Shown here one piece after another: positions 30,468 through 38,948 of a DNA stretch of 64,000 nucleotides. The notes below the pieces were generated by a model, which did not search any database, was not told the origin of the DNA, and was given only the letters and a program-made list of their open reading frames with translations. The position numbers and the translations under genes were made by a program. The first letter of the stretch is position 1; each line of letters begins with the position of its first letter. This DNA comes from Dermatophilus congolensis (GTDB lineage Bacteria > Actinomycetota > Actinomycetes > Actinomycetales > Dermatophilaceae). The stretch is taken from positions 129,731-193,730 of the forward strand of contig JAUNUP010000008.1 of the NCBI GenBank assembly GCA_030538115.1, given 5' to 3'.

Positions 30468-30928
30468 ACACCGACCGCCCCGAAGATCCCACTGACCCTG
30501 CTGAGCCCGCCGACCATGCCGACCGCCGGCAGCGACGTGATGCCGAAGAGATCTTCGACGAGGCCGCGATCGCCCGGTTCGCGCTCGCGGTCGAGGCGAC
30601 GGCGCCGCCGGTCGATCTCGCGGCCTGCCCACGGCTGGCGGAGGCGGTGTGCGCCCTCTCCGACGTCGGCGTCTCGCAGCGCGTCGCGGACTGGTGGTAC
30701 ACCACCGGCAAGGCGTGCGCGGGCTTGGCCATCGATGACACGCAGTGCGATACGAGCAACGCAGGCTATGCAACGGCAGCGGTGATGTATGCACGCCTCG
30801 TCCTGGGGCACCGGCTCGACGACACCGACTCGATCGTCGACGCCGCGAAACTGGCCCTGGCCTGGGACGCAGGTCGGCGAGACGCCACGCTCGCCGCCCC
30901 CGTCACAGATCCGCGCGCGGGGCGTTGA
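30464..30928 (+). CDS. Hypothetical protein, last gene of the T4SS-like operon
   Basis: A 154-residue soluble protein starting with GTG at 30464, overlapping the preceding stop. The N-terminus is strongly charged (Asp, Glu, Arg), and the rest is helical with four Cys (LAACPRLAEAVC, KACAGL, DDTQCDT). I do not recognise it. As the last member of a tightly overlapping set it may be a cytoplasmic accessory or substrate-linked protein of the apparatus. About 80 bases with no terminator-like hairpin separate it from the malic enzyme gene. Confidence 0.6.
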   Translation: MNTDRPEDPTDPAEPADHADRRQRRDAEEIFDEAAIARFALAVEATAPPVDLAACPRLAEAVCALSDVGVSQRVADWWYTTGKACAGLAIDDTQCDTSNAGYATAAVMYARLVLGHRLDDTDSIVDAAKLALAWDAGRRDATLAAPVTDPRAGR

Positions 30929-31010
30929 CACACGGGAGAGTCCGTGGCAACAGGCGCGAACCGTCTTGCGGCGTTTACGGGATTCCGGCCGGTCGATCTA
31001 GCCTGGTCAC

Positions 31011-32762
31011 ATGGATCAGGCCAGGTACAAAGTCGTGCGCGGTGAGAACGGCGACGTTCTCGAAATCCGTCTTCGTGGAACCCAGTTGCTGCGTTCGTCT
31101 CACGTCAACAAGGGCACCGCGTTCACGAAGGAGGAGCGCCGCGTTCTCGGACTCACCGGTCTGTTGCCCGCGCGGGTGATTCCGATCGAGGGGCAGCTCA
31201 AGCGCTCGTACGAGCAATACAGGCGTCAGCCCGACAATCTGCAGAAGAACGTGTACCTGTCGGCGATGCGCGAGCGCAACGAGGTGCTCTTCTACCGGTT
31301 GCTCTCCGAGCACCTGGAGGAGATGCTTCCGATCGTCTATACGCCGACCATCGGTGAGGCGATCGAGCGCTACAGCCACACGTACAACCGCCCCCGCGGT
31401 GCGTTTCTCGACATCGACCACCCCGAACTTATCGAGGAGTCGCTGCGCAACTACGGCCGCAACCCCGACGAGGTCGACGTCGTGTGCGTCACCGACTCCG
31501 AGGGCATCCTCGGCATCGGCGACCAGGGCGTCGGTGGTGTCGAGATCACGGTCGGCAAGCTTGCTGTCTACACGGCAGCGGCCGGCATTCACCCGCGCCG
31601 CACCATGCCCGTGGTGCTCGACGTCGGTACCGACAACGTCGGCCTGCTCAACGACGAGTTCTACCTCGGCGTGCGCCACTCGCGCGTGCGTGGTGAGAGG
31701 TACGAGGAGTTCGTCGATCAGTTCGTGCACTCGGTGACCAAACTCTTCCCACACGCCCTCATCCACTGGGAAGACTTCGGCGCCTCCAACGCGCACTGGA
31801 TCCTCGAGAAGTACAAAGACAAGATCCTCACGTTCAACGACGACATCCAGGGAACCGCGGCGGTCGTGCAGGCCGCTGTGCTCGCAGCGGTGCGCGCCAA
31901 AGACGAACCCATGCACCAGCAGCGCATCGTCATCCACGGTGCGGGCACGGCGGGCGTCGGCATCGCCGCGCTGCTCCGCGACGAGATGGTGCGCGAGGGG
32001 CTGTCTGTCGAGGAGGCCGACAGGCGCTTCTGGTGTCTGGGCAGCCGCGGCCTCATCACCGAGCATCTCGGCGACAGGATGCGCGACTTCCAGCGCGAAT
32101 TCAGCCGGCCCGCCTCCGAGGTCGCGGGCTGGAAGGTGAAGAACCCGCAGAAGATAGGTCTCATCGAGACGGTGCAGAATGTCAAGCCGACGATCCTCAT
32201 CGGTACCTCGGCACAGCCGGGTGCGTTCACACGCGGCATCGTGCGGGAGATGGCCTCGCACGTGGAGCGGCCGATCATCATGCCGCTGTCGAACCCGACG
32301 GCCCGTTCGGAGGCCGTGCCCGCCGACATCCTCGAATGGACGGACGGCCGGGCGATGATCGCGACGGGCTCGCCGTTCGCCTCCGTCACGTACAAGGGCG
32401 AGGTGCGCGAGGCTGCGCAGGCCAACAACGCGCTCGTGTTCCCGGGACTCGGTCTGGGTGTTGCTGTGTGCCGCGCGAGCCGCATCTCGAACGGGATGAT
32501 CGCCGCGGCGTCGCACGCGGTCGCCTCGCTGGCCCGCCCCGACGGGCCTGGCAAGCGCCTGCTGCCCTCGATCAACGACCTCCGCACTGTTTCGGCGACG
32601 GTGGCGATGGCGGTGTGCAAGCAGGCGGCTGCGGAGGGGCTCGCCGAGGTTGTTCCCGAAGACCCGGTTCAGGCGGTCTTCGAAGCGATGTGGCAGCCCG
32701 AGTACACCCCCATCGACCTCGACAAGAGTGCCGCCTGGGAGCAGGTCAACGGCAACGGCTGA
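31011..32762 (+). CDS. NAD-dependent malic enzyme
   Basis: A 583-residue malic enzyme of the long (SfcA/MaeA, ME-type) family, which oxidises and decarboxylates malate to pyruvate. Recognisable parts are LPIVYTPTIGEAIERYSH (malate binding, about residues 105-122), WEDFGASNAHWILEKY, the metal-binding FNDDIQGTAAV, the Rossmann loop IHGAGTAGVGIAALL and PLSNPTARSEA. Cofactor preference for NAD is inferred from the family. The ATG at 31011 is the only good start. A perfect hairpin terminator follows the gene, so it is probably monocistronic. Confidence 0.93.
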   Translation: MDQARYKVVRGENGDVLEIRLRGTQLLRSSHVNKGTAFTKEERRVLGLTGLLPARVIPIEGQLKRSYEQYRRQPDNLQKNVYLSAMRERNEVLFYRLLSEHLEEMLPIVYTPTIGEAIERYSHTYNRPRGAFLDIDHPELIEESLRNYGRNPDEVDVVCVTDSEGILGIGDQGVGGVEITVGKLAVYTAAAGIHPRRTMPVVLDVGTDNVGLLNDEFYLGVRHSRVRGERYEEFVDQFVHSVTKLFPHALIHWEDFGASNAHWILEKYKDKILTFNDDIQGTAAVVQAAVLAAVRAKDEPMHQQRIVIHGAGTAGVGIAALLRDEMVREGLSVEEADRRFWCLGSRGLITEHLGDRMRDFQREFSRPASEVAGWKVKNPQKIGLIETVQNVKPTILIGTSAQPGAFTRGIVREMASHVERPIIMPLSNPTARSEAVPADILEWTDGRAMIATGSPFASVTYKGEVREAAQANNALVFPGLGLGVAVCRASRISNGMIAAASHAVASLARPDGPGKRLLPSINDLRTVSATVAMAVCKQAAAEGLAEVVPEDPVQAVFEAMWQPEYTPIDLDKSAAWEQVNGNG

Positions 32763-32778
32763 CCCTCGCGACACCTCT

Positions 32779-32819
32779 CGACGCCGCGTCCCGCCCCACG
32801 GGGGTGGGACGCGGCGTCG
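32779..32819 (+). terminator. Terminator of the malic enzyme gene
   Basis: A perfect 14-bp stem (32779-32792 with 32806-32819) starts 17 bases past the stop codon. Confidence 0.88.
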
Positions 32820-32969
32820 CGCTGCGAGGGCAAGCTCACACTCCACGCGAATCCGCGACGGGTCGGTGACCGTGACTGTTAGCCTGACCGGCGCCGGAAG
32901 GCAGATCCCCAGTGAGAGCAGTGGATACCGCACGCCGTCTCCACCCCACCAGGTCATGAGGACGTCACC

Positions 32970-34499
32970 ATGAGCACCGCCACAGACACGCAGCGCACGA
33001 GGATTCTCGACAGATTCCTCAACGGAGTCGAGTGGGCGGGTAACAAGCTCCCGGACCCGATCGCATTGTTCGCCTCGATCTGTGTGCTCATCGTGCTCGC
33101 TTCGTCGGGGGCGGCCGCGGCGGGTTGGTCGGTGGTGCACCCGGCAACGGGCGAGACGGTCAACGCCGTGAGCCTGCTCGACCCCGACAACCTGCGCCGC
33201 ATCATCTCCGAGGGCACGAAGAACTTCGGTGCGTTTCCGGCGCTCGGTCTGGTTCTCGTCGTGATGCTCGGCATCGGGTTGGCCGAGAAGAGCGGCTGGT
33301 TCGAGGTGCTGATGCGTAACGCGATGGTCAAGGCGCCGAAGCGCATGATCATCCCGGCGATCGGGTTCATCGGCGTCATGGGCAACGTCGCCGGTGACGC
33401 GGCCCCCATCGTTCTGCCTCCGATCGCGGCGCTGATCTTCGTGCAGTTGGGGTGGCACCCGCTGGCTGGCATCGCGCTGGCGTACGCCTCCGCACTGGGC
33501 GGGTTCGCGGCGAACCTGATCCTCGGCATGTCCGACGCGCTGGTCTTCGCGTTCACCGAACCCGCGGCGGCGCTCGTCGACCCGAACGTGCAGGTCAACA
33601 CCGCGATGAACTACTACTTCATCGCCGCGTCGGTGCCCGTGCTGGTGCTGGCGGTGTGGCTGGTGACCTCGAAGGTGACGATCCCGCGATTGGGGGTCTT
33701 CTCGAACCCGGAATTCGTGCACGAGGACGTCGGCGAGATCACGCCCGAGCAGCGCTCGGCCCTGAAGTGGGCGAACTGGTCGGTGGTGGTGGTCACCCTG
33801 GCGATCGTGGCGATGTCGGTGCCGGCCAACGGCCTCATGCGTAACGGCGAGACCGGTTCGCTGCTCAACGACTCCCCGCTGATGAACGGCATCGCGATTC
33901 TGTTGGCCGTCTTCTTCTTCGTGCCCGGATTCATCTACGGCGTCAAGACCGGGAGCATCAAGAACACCCGTGACGCGGGCGTGATGATGACGGAGTCGAT
34001 GGCGGGCATGGGCAACTTCATCGTCATCGTGTTCTTCGCCAGCCAGATGCTCGCGTACTTCAGTTGGTCGAACCTCGGCACGATCATCGCCGTCGAAGGT
34101 GCGACCGCGCTCAAGGGCCAGAACGGTGTGGTGCTGATCGTCGGCATCCTCGTACTCAGCAGCCTGGTCAACCTGCTCATCGGCAGCGCGTCGGCGAAGT
34201 GGGCGATCCTCGCGCCGATCTTCGTGCCGATGATGATGCTGCTCGACTTCCACCCGGCCTTCACGCAGATGGTCTACCGGGTGGGCGACTCGATCACGAA
34301 CCCGATCACCCCGATGCTCCCGTACTTCCCGCTCGTGCTCGCGCTGGCCCAGAAGTACGACAAGAAGATGGGCATGGGCACGCTGATCTCGGCGATGCTG
34401 CCGTACACGATCGTCATCGGAGTCTTCTGGACCCTGTTCCTCATCGTGTGGTTCCTGCTCGGCTGGCCTGTCGGCCCGGGCGGTCCGATCTACCTGTGA
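32970..34499 (+). CDS. AbgT family transporter
   Basis: A 509-residue inner-membrane protein with about 12 hydrophobic segments. It has the AbgT family pattern: LDRFLNGVEWAGNKLPDP at the N-terminus, GFIGVMGNVAGDAAPIVLPP in the first half, and SASAKWAILAPIFVPMMMLL and DSITNPITPMLPYFPLVLAL towards the end. Family members import p-aminobenzoyl-glutamate or export sulfonamide-type antimetabolites. The M20 amidohydrolase gene 24 bases downstream supports uptake and hydrolysis of an amide such as p-aminobenzoyl-glutamate. Confidence 0.92.
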   Translation: MSTATDTQRTRILDRFLNGVEWAGNKLPDPIALFASICVLIVLASSGAAAAGWSVVHPATGETVNAVSLLDPDNLRRIISEGTKNFGAFPALGLVLVVMLGIGLAEKSGWFEVLMRNAMVKAPKRMIIPAIGFIGVMGNVAGDAAPIVLPPIAALIFVQLGWHPLAGIALAYASALGGFAANLILGMSDALVFAFTEPAAALVDPNVQVNTAMNYYFIAASVPVLVLAVWLVTSKVTIPRLGVFSNPEFVHEDVGEITPEQRSALKWANWSVVVVTLAIVAMSVPANGLMRNGETGSLLNDSPLMNGIAILLAVFFFVPGFIYGVKTGSIKNTRDAGVMMTESMAGMGNFIVIVFFASQMLAYFSWSNLGTIIAVEGATALKGQNGVVLIVGILVLSSLVNLLIGSASAKWAILAPIFVPMMMLLDFHPAFTQMVYRVGDSITNPITPMLPYFPLVLALAQKYDKKMGMGTLISAMLPYTIVIGVFWTLFLIVWFLLGWPVGPGGPIYL

Positions 34500-34523
34500 C
34501 CTGCGACTACGAAGGTGAGTGAC

Positions 34524-35741
34524 ATGACCACGGCCCCCTCCGACCCCTCCGTCATCGACGGCGGCCTGACCTGCTACGTCGACGAACTCGTCGCGTGGCG
34601 CCGCCACCTGCACCAGTACCCGGAGCTGTCGTTCGCCGAGCACGAGACCGTCGCGTACATCGAGGCGCAGTTGCGTAGGCGGCTGGCGCACGCGACCTTC
34701 CGCAACCTCACCCCGACGAGCCTCGTCGTCACGCTCGACACCGGCCGGCCGGGCCCGAAGCTGGGGCTCCGCGCCGACATCGACGCCTTGCCGGTGCAGG
34801 AGGACCAGCCGAACCTCGACTTCGCCTCCACAGTGCCGGGGCGGATGCACGCGTGCGGCCACGATGCGCACACGGCGACGGTCATGGCCGCGATCGCCTG
34901 GGCCGACGACCACCTCGACTCACTCACGGGCGAGATCCACGCGATCTTCCAGCACGCGGAGGAACTCCCGCCCGGAGGCGCGAAAGAGATGGTCGAAACC
35001 GGATACTTCACCGGCTTCGATTTCATCTACGGCTTCCACTACTTCTCGACCCTGCCCACGGGCACCGTCGACATCAAGGACGGCCCGGCCTCGTCCAACT
35101 CCGACCTGTTCACGATCACGCTCACGGGCCTCGGCGGGCACGCCTCGATGCCGGCCGCGACCATCGACCCCGTCGTCGCTGCCGCTGCGCTGGTGACGCA
35201 GCTGCAGACGATCGTGTCCAGGAGGGTGGATGCCGGGGTCCCTGTGGTCGTGTCGACGACGTACCTTGCGGCGGGAACGGATGAAGCGCTCAACGTGATC
35301 CCTGGCGTCGCAAAGGTCGGCGGGTCGGTGCGCACGCAATCCGAGGAGTCCCGTGAGCTGGTGCAACGCTCGATGCGAGAGTTCCTTGCCGGTCTGGAGG
35401 CGTCGAACCCAGGCATGAAGGCCGAACTCGACTATCTCGTCGGGTACGACGGGGTCTGGAACGACCCGGTACGCACGCAGCGGGTGCGCGAACTCGCGCA
35501 AGCCAGGTGGGGCGAGCGCGTCGTGGCCGAACCAGCGATGCTCGGCGGCGAGGACTTCTCGGCGTTCTCACGAGTGGCTCCGGCGACGTACGTCTTCGTC
35601 GGATCGGGGAGCGAGGGCAAGCCGTACACGACCGCCTCCCACCACAGTTCCGGCTTCGGCCTCGACGAAGACTCCTTCCCGATCGGCCTGGCCCTGGCCG
35701 TGGACGTGATCATCAACGGCCCTGCGATCACCCGACCCTGA
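34524..35741 (+). CDS. M20 family amidohydrolase (AbgB/hippurate-hydrolase-like)
   Basis: A 405-residue zinc amidohydrolase. Metal-site motifs are present: LRADIDALPVQE, HACGHDAHTA (ligand His and Asp), HAEELPPGG with the catalytic and ligand Glu pair, FHYFSTLP, and GGEDFSAF with a ligand Glu. The lid domain has GGHASMP. It should cleave an N-acyl amino acid, probably the substrate imported by the AbgT protein. I chose the ATG at 34524, eight bases after GAAGG, rather than the in-frame GTG at 34515. Confidence 0.9.
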   Translation: MTTAPSDPSVIDGGLTCYVDELVAWRRHLHQYPELSFAEHETVAYIEAQLRRRLAHATFRNLTPTSLVVTLDTGRPGPKLGLRADIDALPVQEDQPNLDFASTVPGRMHACGHDAHTATVMAAIAWADDHLDSLTGEIHAIFQHAEELPPGGAKEMVETGYFTGFDFIYGFHYFSTLPTGTVDIKDGPASSNSDLFTITLTGLGGHASMPAATIDPVVAAAALVTQLQTIVSRRVDAGVPVVVSTTYLAAGTDEALNVIPGVAKVGGSVRTQSEESRELVQRSMREFLAGLEASNPGMKAELDYLVGYDGVWNDPVRTQRVRELAQARWGERVVAEPAMLGGEDFSAFSRVAPATYVFVGSGSEGKPYTTASHHSSGFGLDEDSFPIGLALAVDVIINGPAITRP

Positions 35742-35754
35742 CCCGCAGCCACCC

Positions 35755-35878
35755 GTGCCGTGGCACTGGTGCTGAAAGGTGGGGTGGCCGAGAACATGTG
35801 CCACGGCACCGCCCCCGATGGTGGTGCCGTGGCACATGCCCCAGCCCCCGGCACCTCCCAGCAGAAGTGCCACGGCAC
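35755..35878. repeat. Head-to-head pair of 55-bp palindromic elements (family A)
   Basis: Forward element 35755-35809 and reversed element 35824-35878 are separated by 14 nt, giving the same 124-bp composite as at 4151-4274. All four 12-bp ends match GTGCCGTGGCAC or its complement perfectly. It starts 13 bases after the M20 gene stop. Confidence 0.92.
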
Positions 35879-35945
35879 GGGGTCGTGGCCGCTCGACGGG
35901 AGAGCGAACGGGCTTGTGGCGTCGAGGCGGTGGTGGCGAACTCCC

Positions 35946-36000
35946 GTGCCGTGGCACTGGTGCTGGAAGGTGCGGTGGCAGGGAACGTGTGCCACGGCAC
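35946..36000 (+). repeat. Single 55-bp palindromic element (family A)
   Basis: 12-bp ends at 35946-35957 and 35989-36000 are perfectly complementary, around a 31-nt core with TGCTGGAAGGTG. It lies 67 bases after the paired copy. The 373-base gap 35742-36114 holds these repeats and, at its end, the leader of the MFS gene; I see no gene in it. Confidence 0.92.
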
Positions 36001-36114
36001 CCCACGGGGGAGAGTGCGCACGTCGTGCACACCCGGGAAGTCTTTTGCTCACCTCCTGCGTTACCCTGCCGTGGCGGGAATCGCCGCACGTAGCGCACAC
36101 CTGGAGGGTGAGCA

Positions 36115-37482
36115 ATGTCCTCGAACACTCCGGCGCCCACGGTGGGGCTGACGCGGTCGCAACGGCTTGACCGACTCCCGTTCACGCGGGCCCACGGGCG
36201 CCTGCTCGGCGGCTCCGGCATCGGCTGGGCACTCGACGCGATGGACGTCGGGCTCATCTCCTTCGTCATGGCGGCGCTCGCCAAGGAATGGCAGCTCGAC
36301 GCGACCACACTGTCGTTCATCGGCTCGATCGGGTTCGTCGGCATGGCCCTCGGAGCGACCCTTGGCGGCCTGCTGGCCGACCGCATCGGGCGTCGCCAGG
36401 TCTTCGCGCTGACTCTGCTCATCTACGGAATCGCCACGGGTGCCTCCGCGCTGGCGGGCAGCGTCGCGGTGCTGATCGCACTTCGGTTCGTGGTGGGGCT
36501 CGGTCTTGGAGCGGAGCTGCCGGTCGCCTCCACGCTGGTGAGTGAGTACTCGCCCAAGCACATCCGCGGTCGCATGGTGGTGGCGCTGGAGTCGTTCTGG
36601 GCCCTCGGCTGGATCCTCGCGGCCCTCATCGGCTACCTGTTCATCCCCAACAACGAAGACGGCTGGCGTTGGGCGCTCGCTGTCGGCATCGTCCCGACTC
36701 TGTACGCGGTGTACGTGCGCTACGGCATCCCGGAGTCAGTGCGGTTTCTCGAGTCGAAGGGCCGTCACGCCGAGGCGGAGGCCGCAGTGCGGGTCTTCGA
36801 GGCGTCGGCGGGCATCCCGGCGCCTGAGCAGGGTGAGCAGCCCGACGCTGCTCGAGGCCCTGGGCCTGCAGCATCCGCGAAGGCCTCGGGGGAGGAGCAC
36901 GGCATCTGGTCGCCAGGCCTGCGCCGGCGCACGGCCTCCCTGTGGGCGGTCTGGTTCATGGTCAACTTCTCGTACTACGGCGCGTTCATCTGGCTTCCGA
37001 CCCTCATTGCGGCGCAGGGCTTCTCGCTGGTGAAGTCGTTCGAGTACACACTGATCATCACGCTGGCGCAGCTACCGGGATACGCGGTGGCGGCATGGCT
37101 CATCGAGAAGTGGGGTCGCCGCGCGACCCTCGCGACGTTCCTGGCCGGCTCGGCGGCTTCTGCGGGCCTCTTCGGCCTAGCGGGCACTCCGACGCAGATC
37201 GTCGCGGCCGGAATGGCTTTGTCGTTCTTCAACCTCGGCGCATGGGGTGCGCTGTATGCGGTCTCCCCGGAGGTCTACCCGACGAGCGTGCGCGGCTCCG
37301 GCTCGGGCGCGGCGGCGGGCTTCGGTCGCATCGCCTCCATCCTGGCGCCGCTCTCGGTGCCCCCGATGATCGCCTGGGGCGGCAACGTCACGGTCTTCGT
37401 CGTCTTCGGCATCGCATTCGCGATAGCCGCGGTAGCAGCCCTAGGCCTCCCAGAAACCAAGGGCGAGGCCCTCGCGGAGTGA
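36115..37482 (+). CDS. MFS transporter, sugar/organic-acid porter type
   Basis: A 455-residue transporter with 12 membrane segments. Typical MFS motifs are GGLLADRIGRRQVF in the first half (between helices 2 and 3), RFVVGLGLGAELPVASTLVSEY (helix 4 region) and EVYPTSVRGSGSG in the second half, which place it in the sugar porter / NiaP-like group. A long cytoplasmic loop (about residues 220-260) separates the halves. The substrate is unknown. GAGGGTGAGCA precedes the ATG. It is followed by a family B repeat and the convergent TetR remnant. Confidence 0.88.
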   Translation: MSSNTPAPTVGLTRSQRLDRLPFTRAHGRLLGGSGIGWALDAMDVGLISFVMAALAKEWQLDATTLSFIGSIGFVGMALGATLGGLLADRIGRRQVFALTLLIYGIATGASALAGSVAVLIALRFVVGLGLGAELPVASTLVSEYSPKHIRGRMVVALESFWALGWILAALIGYLFIPNNEDGWRWALAVGIVPTLYAVYVRYGIPESVRFLESKGRHAEAEAAVRVFEASAGIPAPEQGEQPDAARGPGPAASAKASGEEHGIWSPGLRRRTASLWAVWFMVNFSYYGAFIWLPTLIAAQGFSLVKSFEYTLIITLAQLPGYAVAAWLIEKWGRRATLATFLAGSAASAGLFGLAGTPTQIVAAGMALSFFNLGAWGALYAVSPEVYPTSVRGSGSGAAAGFGRIASILAPLSVPPMIAWGGNVTVFVVFGIAFAIAAVAALGLPETKGEALAE

Positions 37483-37506
37483 CCGGCCTTCTTCGACTGA
37501 GACGCG

Positions 37507-37590
37507 ACCCAGCAGAAGAAAAGCGAGGCGAACGTAGTTTCTAAACTGTGCTATCTCGCTTAAGTTCTGCTAGCAGAGGTTAGGGAACCG
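37507..37590. repeat. AT-richer hairpin repeat (family B), copy 1
   Basis: This ~83-bp sequence recurs at 41945-42028. It folds as AGCAGAA (37511-37517) with TTCTGCT (37565-37571), AAGCGAG (37521-37527) with CTCGCTT (37555-37561) and AGTTT with AAACT around the centre. It lies between the convergent MFS and TetR genes. The G-C pair ending the middle stem is C-G in the other copy. Confidence 0.85.
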
Positions 37591-37633
37591 GCACCTGCGG
37601 CACTTGGCCGACCTGGGGGGGCGAAGCGGGGCC

Positions 37634-38197
37634 TCAGGCAGGGCGGAGAGCTGCCAGCACTAGGTCTGTCTGGGCTTCCGCGTACTGCTGCACGGTCATC
37701 CGTGAGGCGAGGTTCCAGTGCTTGAGCGCCCAGCTGTGGGCGATCATCAGCACGTTGTGGGCGGCCAGGTCGACATCTACCTTGCGGAACACTCCGGAGG
37801 CGATGCCGTCGCGGATCGCGGCGCGGATGGGTTCGCTCGTCTCGAGTTCCAGGGCCATGATCTTGCGCCGGCCCTCCTTGTCGAGGGTCTGGCTCTCGCG
37901 GTAGGCGAGTACCGCTGCCTCCTGCTTGAGGTCGATGATCCGGCACGAGGCGTGCACGGCACTCGTGAGGCGATCGACAGGGTCCGGCCCCGCGGCCTCG
38001 ATCTGGGCCGGTATCTGGGCGGCGAAATCTTCGAGGATGTCGACGATGAGCGCCTGGAGCACGTCTTCCTTGCCGCCGAAGTACTGGTAGATGAGCCCGA
38101 CGCTCACCTCAGCGCGCTCGGAGAGGGCCGACACCGACATTGCGTGGTAGCCGGTCTCCTGCATGAGGCTCGCGGCTGCATCGAGGATCTGTCGTCT
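37634..38197 (-). pseudogene. TetR family regulator lacking its start
   Basis: The minus strand codes for a TetR protein, from RRQILDAAASLMQETGYHAM through the recognition helix SVGLIYQYFGGKEDVLQ to a ligand-binding domain ending LVLAALRPA. TetR homology extends upstream to about 38197, but the only start codon in frame is an internal ATG at 38164 that would remove the first helix of the DNA-binding domain. Directly at 38197 the sequence turns into the truncated acyl-CoA dehydrogenase on the other strand. Both genes are cut at the same point, so a deletion (or an assembly error) joined them. A shortened protein from 38164 might still be made. Confidence 0.7.
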
Positions 38198-38937
38198 CGA
38201 CCTCGGCGACCCGCGACGGCGACGACTACGTCATCAAGGGCCAGAAGATCTTCATCACGAACGGCCAGTGGGCGCACCTGTGCCTCGTCTTCGCGCGCAC
38301 CGGCGGGCCGGGCCCCAAGGGTGTCTCCGCGTTCCTCGTGCCGACCGACACGCCCGGATTCGAGGCCCGTGAGATCAAGGGCAAACTCGGCCTGCGCGGC
38401 CAGAAGACGTCCGAGATCTACCTCGACGACGTGCGCGTGCCCGCCTCCGCGATGCTCGGGGAGGCGGGCGAGGGGTTCAAGATCGCGATGCACTCGCTCG
38501 ACAAGGGGCGAGTGTCGGTCGCGGCGGGCTGCACGGGCATCATCCAGGGTTGCCTGGAGAGCGTCGTCGAGTACACGACGACCCGCCACCAGTTCGACCG
38601 GCCGATCGCATCGTTCCAGCTCGTCCAGGAGATGATCGCCGAGATCTCCGTCGAGGCCGATGCTGCTCGCCTGCTCACGTGGCGAGCCGCCGACCTCATC
38701 GAGCGCGGCGAGCCGTTCGGTGTCGAGGCGTCGAAGGCGAAGTACTACGCATCCGAGGCTGCCGTCCGGTCGGCGAACCGGGCGATCCAGGCGTTCGGCG
38801 GGTACGGCTACATCGATGAATACCCTGTGCAGAAGTACATGCGCGACGCCCGTGTGATGACGCTGTACGAAGGCACCAGCCAGATCCAGAAGCTCATCAT
38901 CGGCCGCGCCGAGACCGGCGTGAACGCCTTCCTGTGA
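38197..38937 (+). pseudogene. Acyl-CoA dehydrogenase, N-terminal third missing
   Basis: The reading begins abruptly at TRDGDDYVIKGQKIFITNG, which in intact acyl-CoA dehydrogenases follows about 125 further residues (the N-terminal helical domain and the flavin-binding CFALTEP region). The middle sheet and C-terminal helical domain are complete, with RHQFDRPIASFQ, GGYGYIDEYPVQKYMRDARV and the catalytic Glu in LYEGTSQIQ. There is no start codon near the junction. The gene is presumably non-functional. It is followed after 11 bases by a second, intact acyl-CoA dehydrogenase gene, pointing to a former acyl-CoA degradation operon. Confidence 0.8.
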
Positions 38938-38948
38938 GGAGAAGCCCA

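Noticed and set aside
30975..34913. A minus-strand open reading of 1312 codons
   Set aside because: It lies opposite malic enzyme and AbgT genes, is dominated by His, Arg, Asp and Val in irregular order and has no recognisable domain; it is the usual antisense shadow in GC-rich coding DNA.
35742..36114. Short open readings in the repeat-rich gap
   Set aside because: Their lengths come from the repeated GC-rich palindromes; the translations on both strands repeat the element and resemble no protein.
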